6,002 nt of DNA from MWBF01 sp964614645. GTDB lineage: Bacteria > Chloroflexota > Anaerolineae > CG2-30-64-16. The notes under the pieces were generated by a model. It saw nothing but the letters and a program-made list of their open reading frames with translations, was not told where the DNA came from and did no database searches. The translations under genes were made by a program, and so were the position numbers. The stretch covers positions 1 to 6,002 of the forward strand of contig CAZTMA010000208.1 of the NCBI GenBank assembly GCA_964614645.1, written 5' to 3'. Below, one piece after another: positions 5,366 to 6,002 of this stretch; position 1 is the stretch's first letter; each line of letters begins with the position of its first letter.

Positions 5366-5400
5366 GCGCGCTGATTGGGTAACAGGAATTGGACAAGTAC

Positions 5401-5431
5401 CTTACAAGTGGAGAGTATGTTGTGATATAAT
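5401..5431 (+). promoter_or_regulatory. extended -10 promoter of the downstream membrane-protein gene
   Basis: TGATATAAT (5423-5431) is a consensus extended -10: TG, one base, then a perfect TATAAT at 5426-5431. A weak -35, CTTACA (5401-5406), sits 19 nt upstream, which an extended -10 can tolerate. The start would be near 5438, giving a leader of about 55 nt. The leader has a possible 7-bp hairpin, CCTGTCC (5447-5453) with GGGCAGG (5459-5465). ACAAGT occurs twice, 11 bp apart (5393 and 5404), around the -35. Confidence 0.6.
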
Positions 5432-5493
5432 TGCTCCCGTGTCTGACCTGTCCGAAGGGGGCAGGGCCAGCGATCCACATGCGGAGGAGTTTT

Positions 5494-6002
5494 ATGAAGT
5501 CGATGCGCTTGATGATGCTCGGGTTGTTCCTGGTCACGATCTGCCTGGTCGCGACGCCCGTCTACGCTCAAACCCCCACGCCTGACGCGGCCCCGGCGGC
5601 GGAGACTGCTGCGACCTCCGAGCCAGACTCGGAACCCACCCCGCCCCCCACGCCTGCACCGGTTAACGTCCAGGCCATTGCGCAGGAACTCGCGGTCCCT
5701 GCTTTTTGGTGGATTCTCATTCTGGCCTTCCTGGCAGGCGGGCTGGGCGGCCTGGTCTACGAGCTGATCACCCTGCAGGGAAGCCTGGAACTGCCGCACC
5801 GATTGACCGCGGAGGAGGTCTCCGAGGCCTTTCCTTATGCTCATCAGAAGTACATGCACGACCTGGGATCCATGGCGCGCATCATCATCGGCGGGCTGGC
5901 AGCCGTGGCCGTCTTCTTCGTCTTTTCGCCCACCTCCGCGCTCCAGTTGATCGCAGTTGCCGTCATCGCCGGGTCAGCCGGCACAGCCATCTTCAGGTCA
6001 CT
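5494..6002 (+). CDS. 5' part of a secreted/membrane-anchored protein, function unknown
   Basis: The frame is open from ATG 5494-5496 to the window end (169 full codons). The start is supported by GGAGGAG (5483-5489) and the extended -10 promoter upstream. Residues 1-25 form a signal peptide (MKSMRLMMLGLFLV core, cleavage probably after VYA, giving an N-terminal Gln). Residues 26-57 are a disordered Pro/Thr/Ala/Glu-rich linker (QTPTPDAAPAAET ... PTPPPTPAP). Three hydrophobic segments follow: about 71-92 (FWWILILAFLAGG), 130-144 (IIIGGLAAVAVFFVF) and 150-167 (LQLIAVAVIAGSAGTAIF). A soluble stretch, 95-128, carries acidic and aromatic residues (TAEEVSEAFPYAHQKY). The GSAGTAIF ending resembles the last membrane helix of small bacterial membrane proteins that continue into a coiled coil, but that part is outside the window. 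I do not recognise a named family. Confidence 0.85.
   Translation, partial: MKSMRLMMLGLFLVTICLVATPVYAQTPTPDAAPAAETAATSEPDSEPTPPPTPAPVNVQAIAQELAVPAFWWILILAFLAGGLGGLVYELITLQGSLELPHRLTAEEVSEAFPYAHQKYMHDLGSMARIIIGGLAAVAVFFVFSPTSALQLIAVAVIAGSAGTAIFRS

Noticed and set aside
4698..5859. Long minus-strand ORFs of 279 and 275 residues
   Set aside because: They are antisense to the methyltransferase and the membrane-protein gene and include reverse-translated heptamer repeats (NLQSSIF). No ribosome sites or domains are seen.

Overview
The window is GC-rich, and its genes look like those of an environmental bacterium with many secreted proteins. I infer Chloroflexota (an Anaerolineae-like lineage). The hints are Thr/Pro-rich secreted linkers, a small double-LysM secreted protein, REP-type palindrome arrays with their own transposase, and a heptanucleotide tandem array. 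No marker gene in the window proves this placement.

Layout from left to right: (1) the 3' end of a large secreted modular protein (+, to 1035) meets an aldo/keto reductase gene (-, 1100-2101) head-on, with a 15-bp palindrome between them. (2) 2185-3165 is a compact RAYT/REP locus. A REP-associated tyrosine transposase gene (-, 2318-2929) is bracketed by two arrays of a 26-nt hairpin repeat, eleven copies in all. The two outermost left copies face each other as a REPIN. (3) A protein with a PD-(D/E)XK-nuclease-like N-terminus and a probable winged-helix C-terminus (-, 3156-3848) lies upstream of the RAYT; its stop codon is inside the last REP. (4) A secreted double-LysM protein (-, 3912-4340) precedes it, separated by an intrinsic terminator that overlaps a good sigma-70-like promoter for the nuclease-like gene. 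(5) A divergent intergenic region leads to a class I SAM-dependent methyltransferase (+, 4527-5324), whose stop codon lies in a 7-bp tandem repeat. (6) A secreted or membrane-anchored protein (+, 5494 to beyond the window end) starts behind an extended -10 promoter.

The ordinary genes (reductase, LysM protein, methyltransferase, membrane protein) look like independent transcription units and do not form an evident pathway. The part most worth attention is the RAYT/REP locus. The REPs carry the GTAG foot expected of RAYT substrates. The two flanking arrays share a 92-bp block with the same spacer order but differ in all three hairpin loops (TGAA on the left, ACCT on the right). REP sequence also supplies the stop codon of one neighbouring gene and two of the three stop-codon bases of the RAYT itself.
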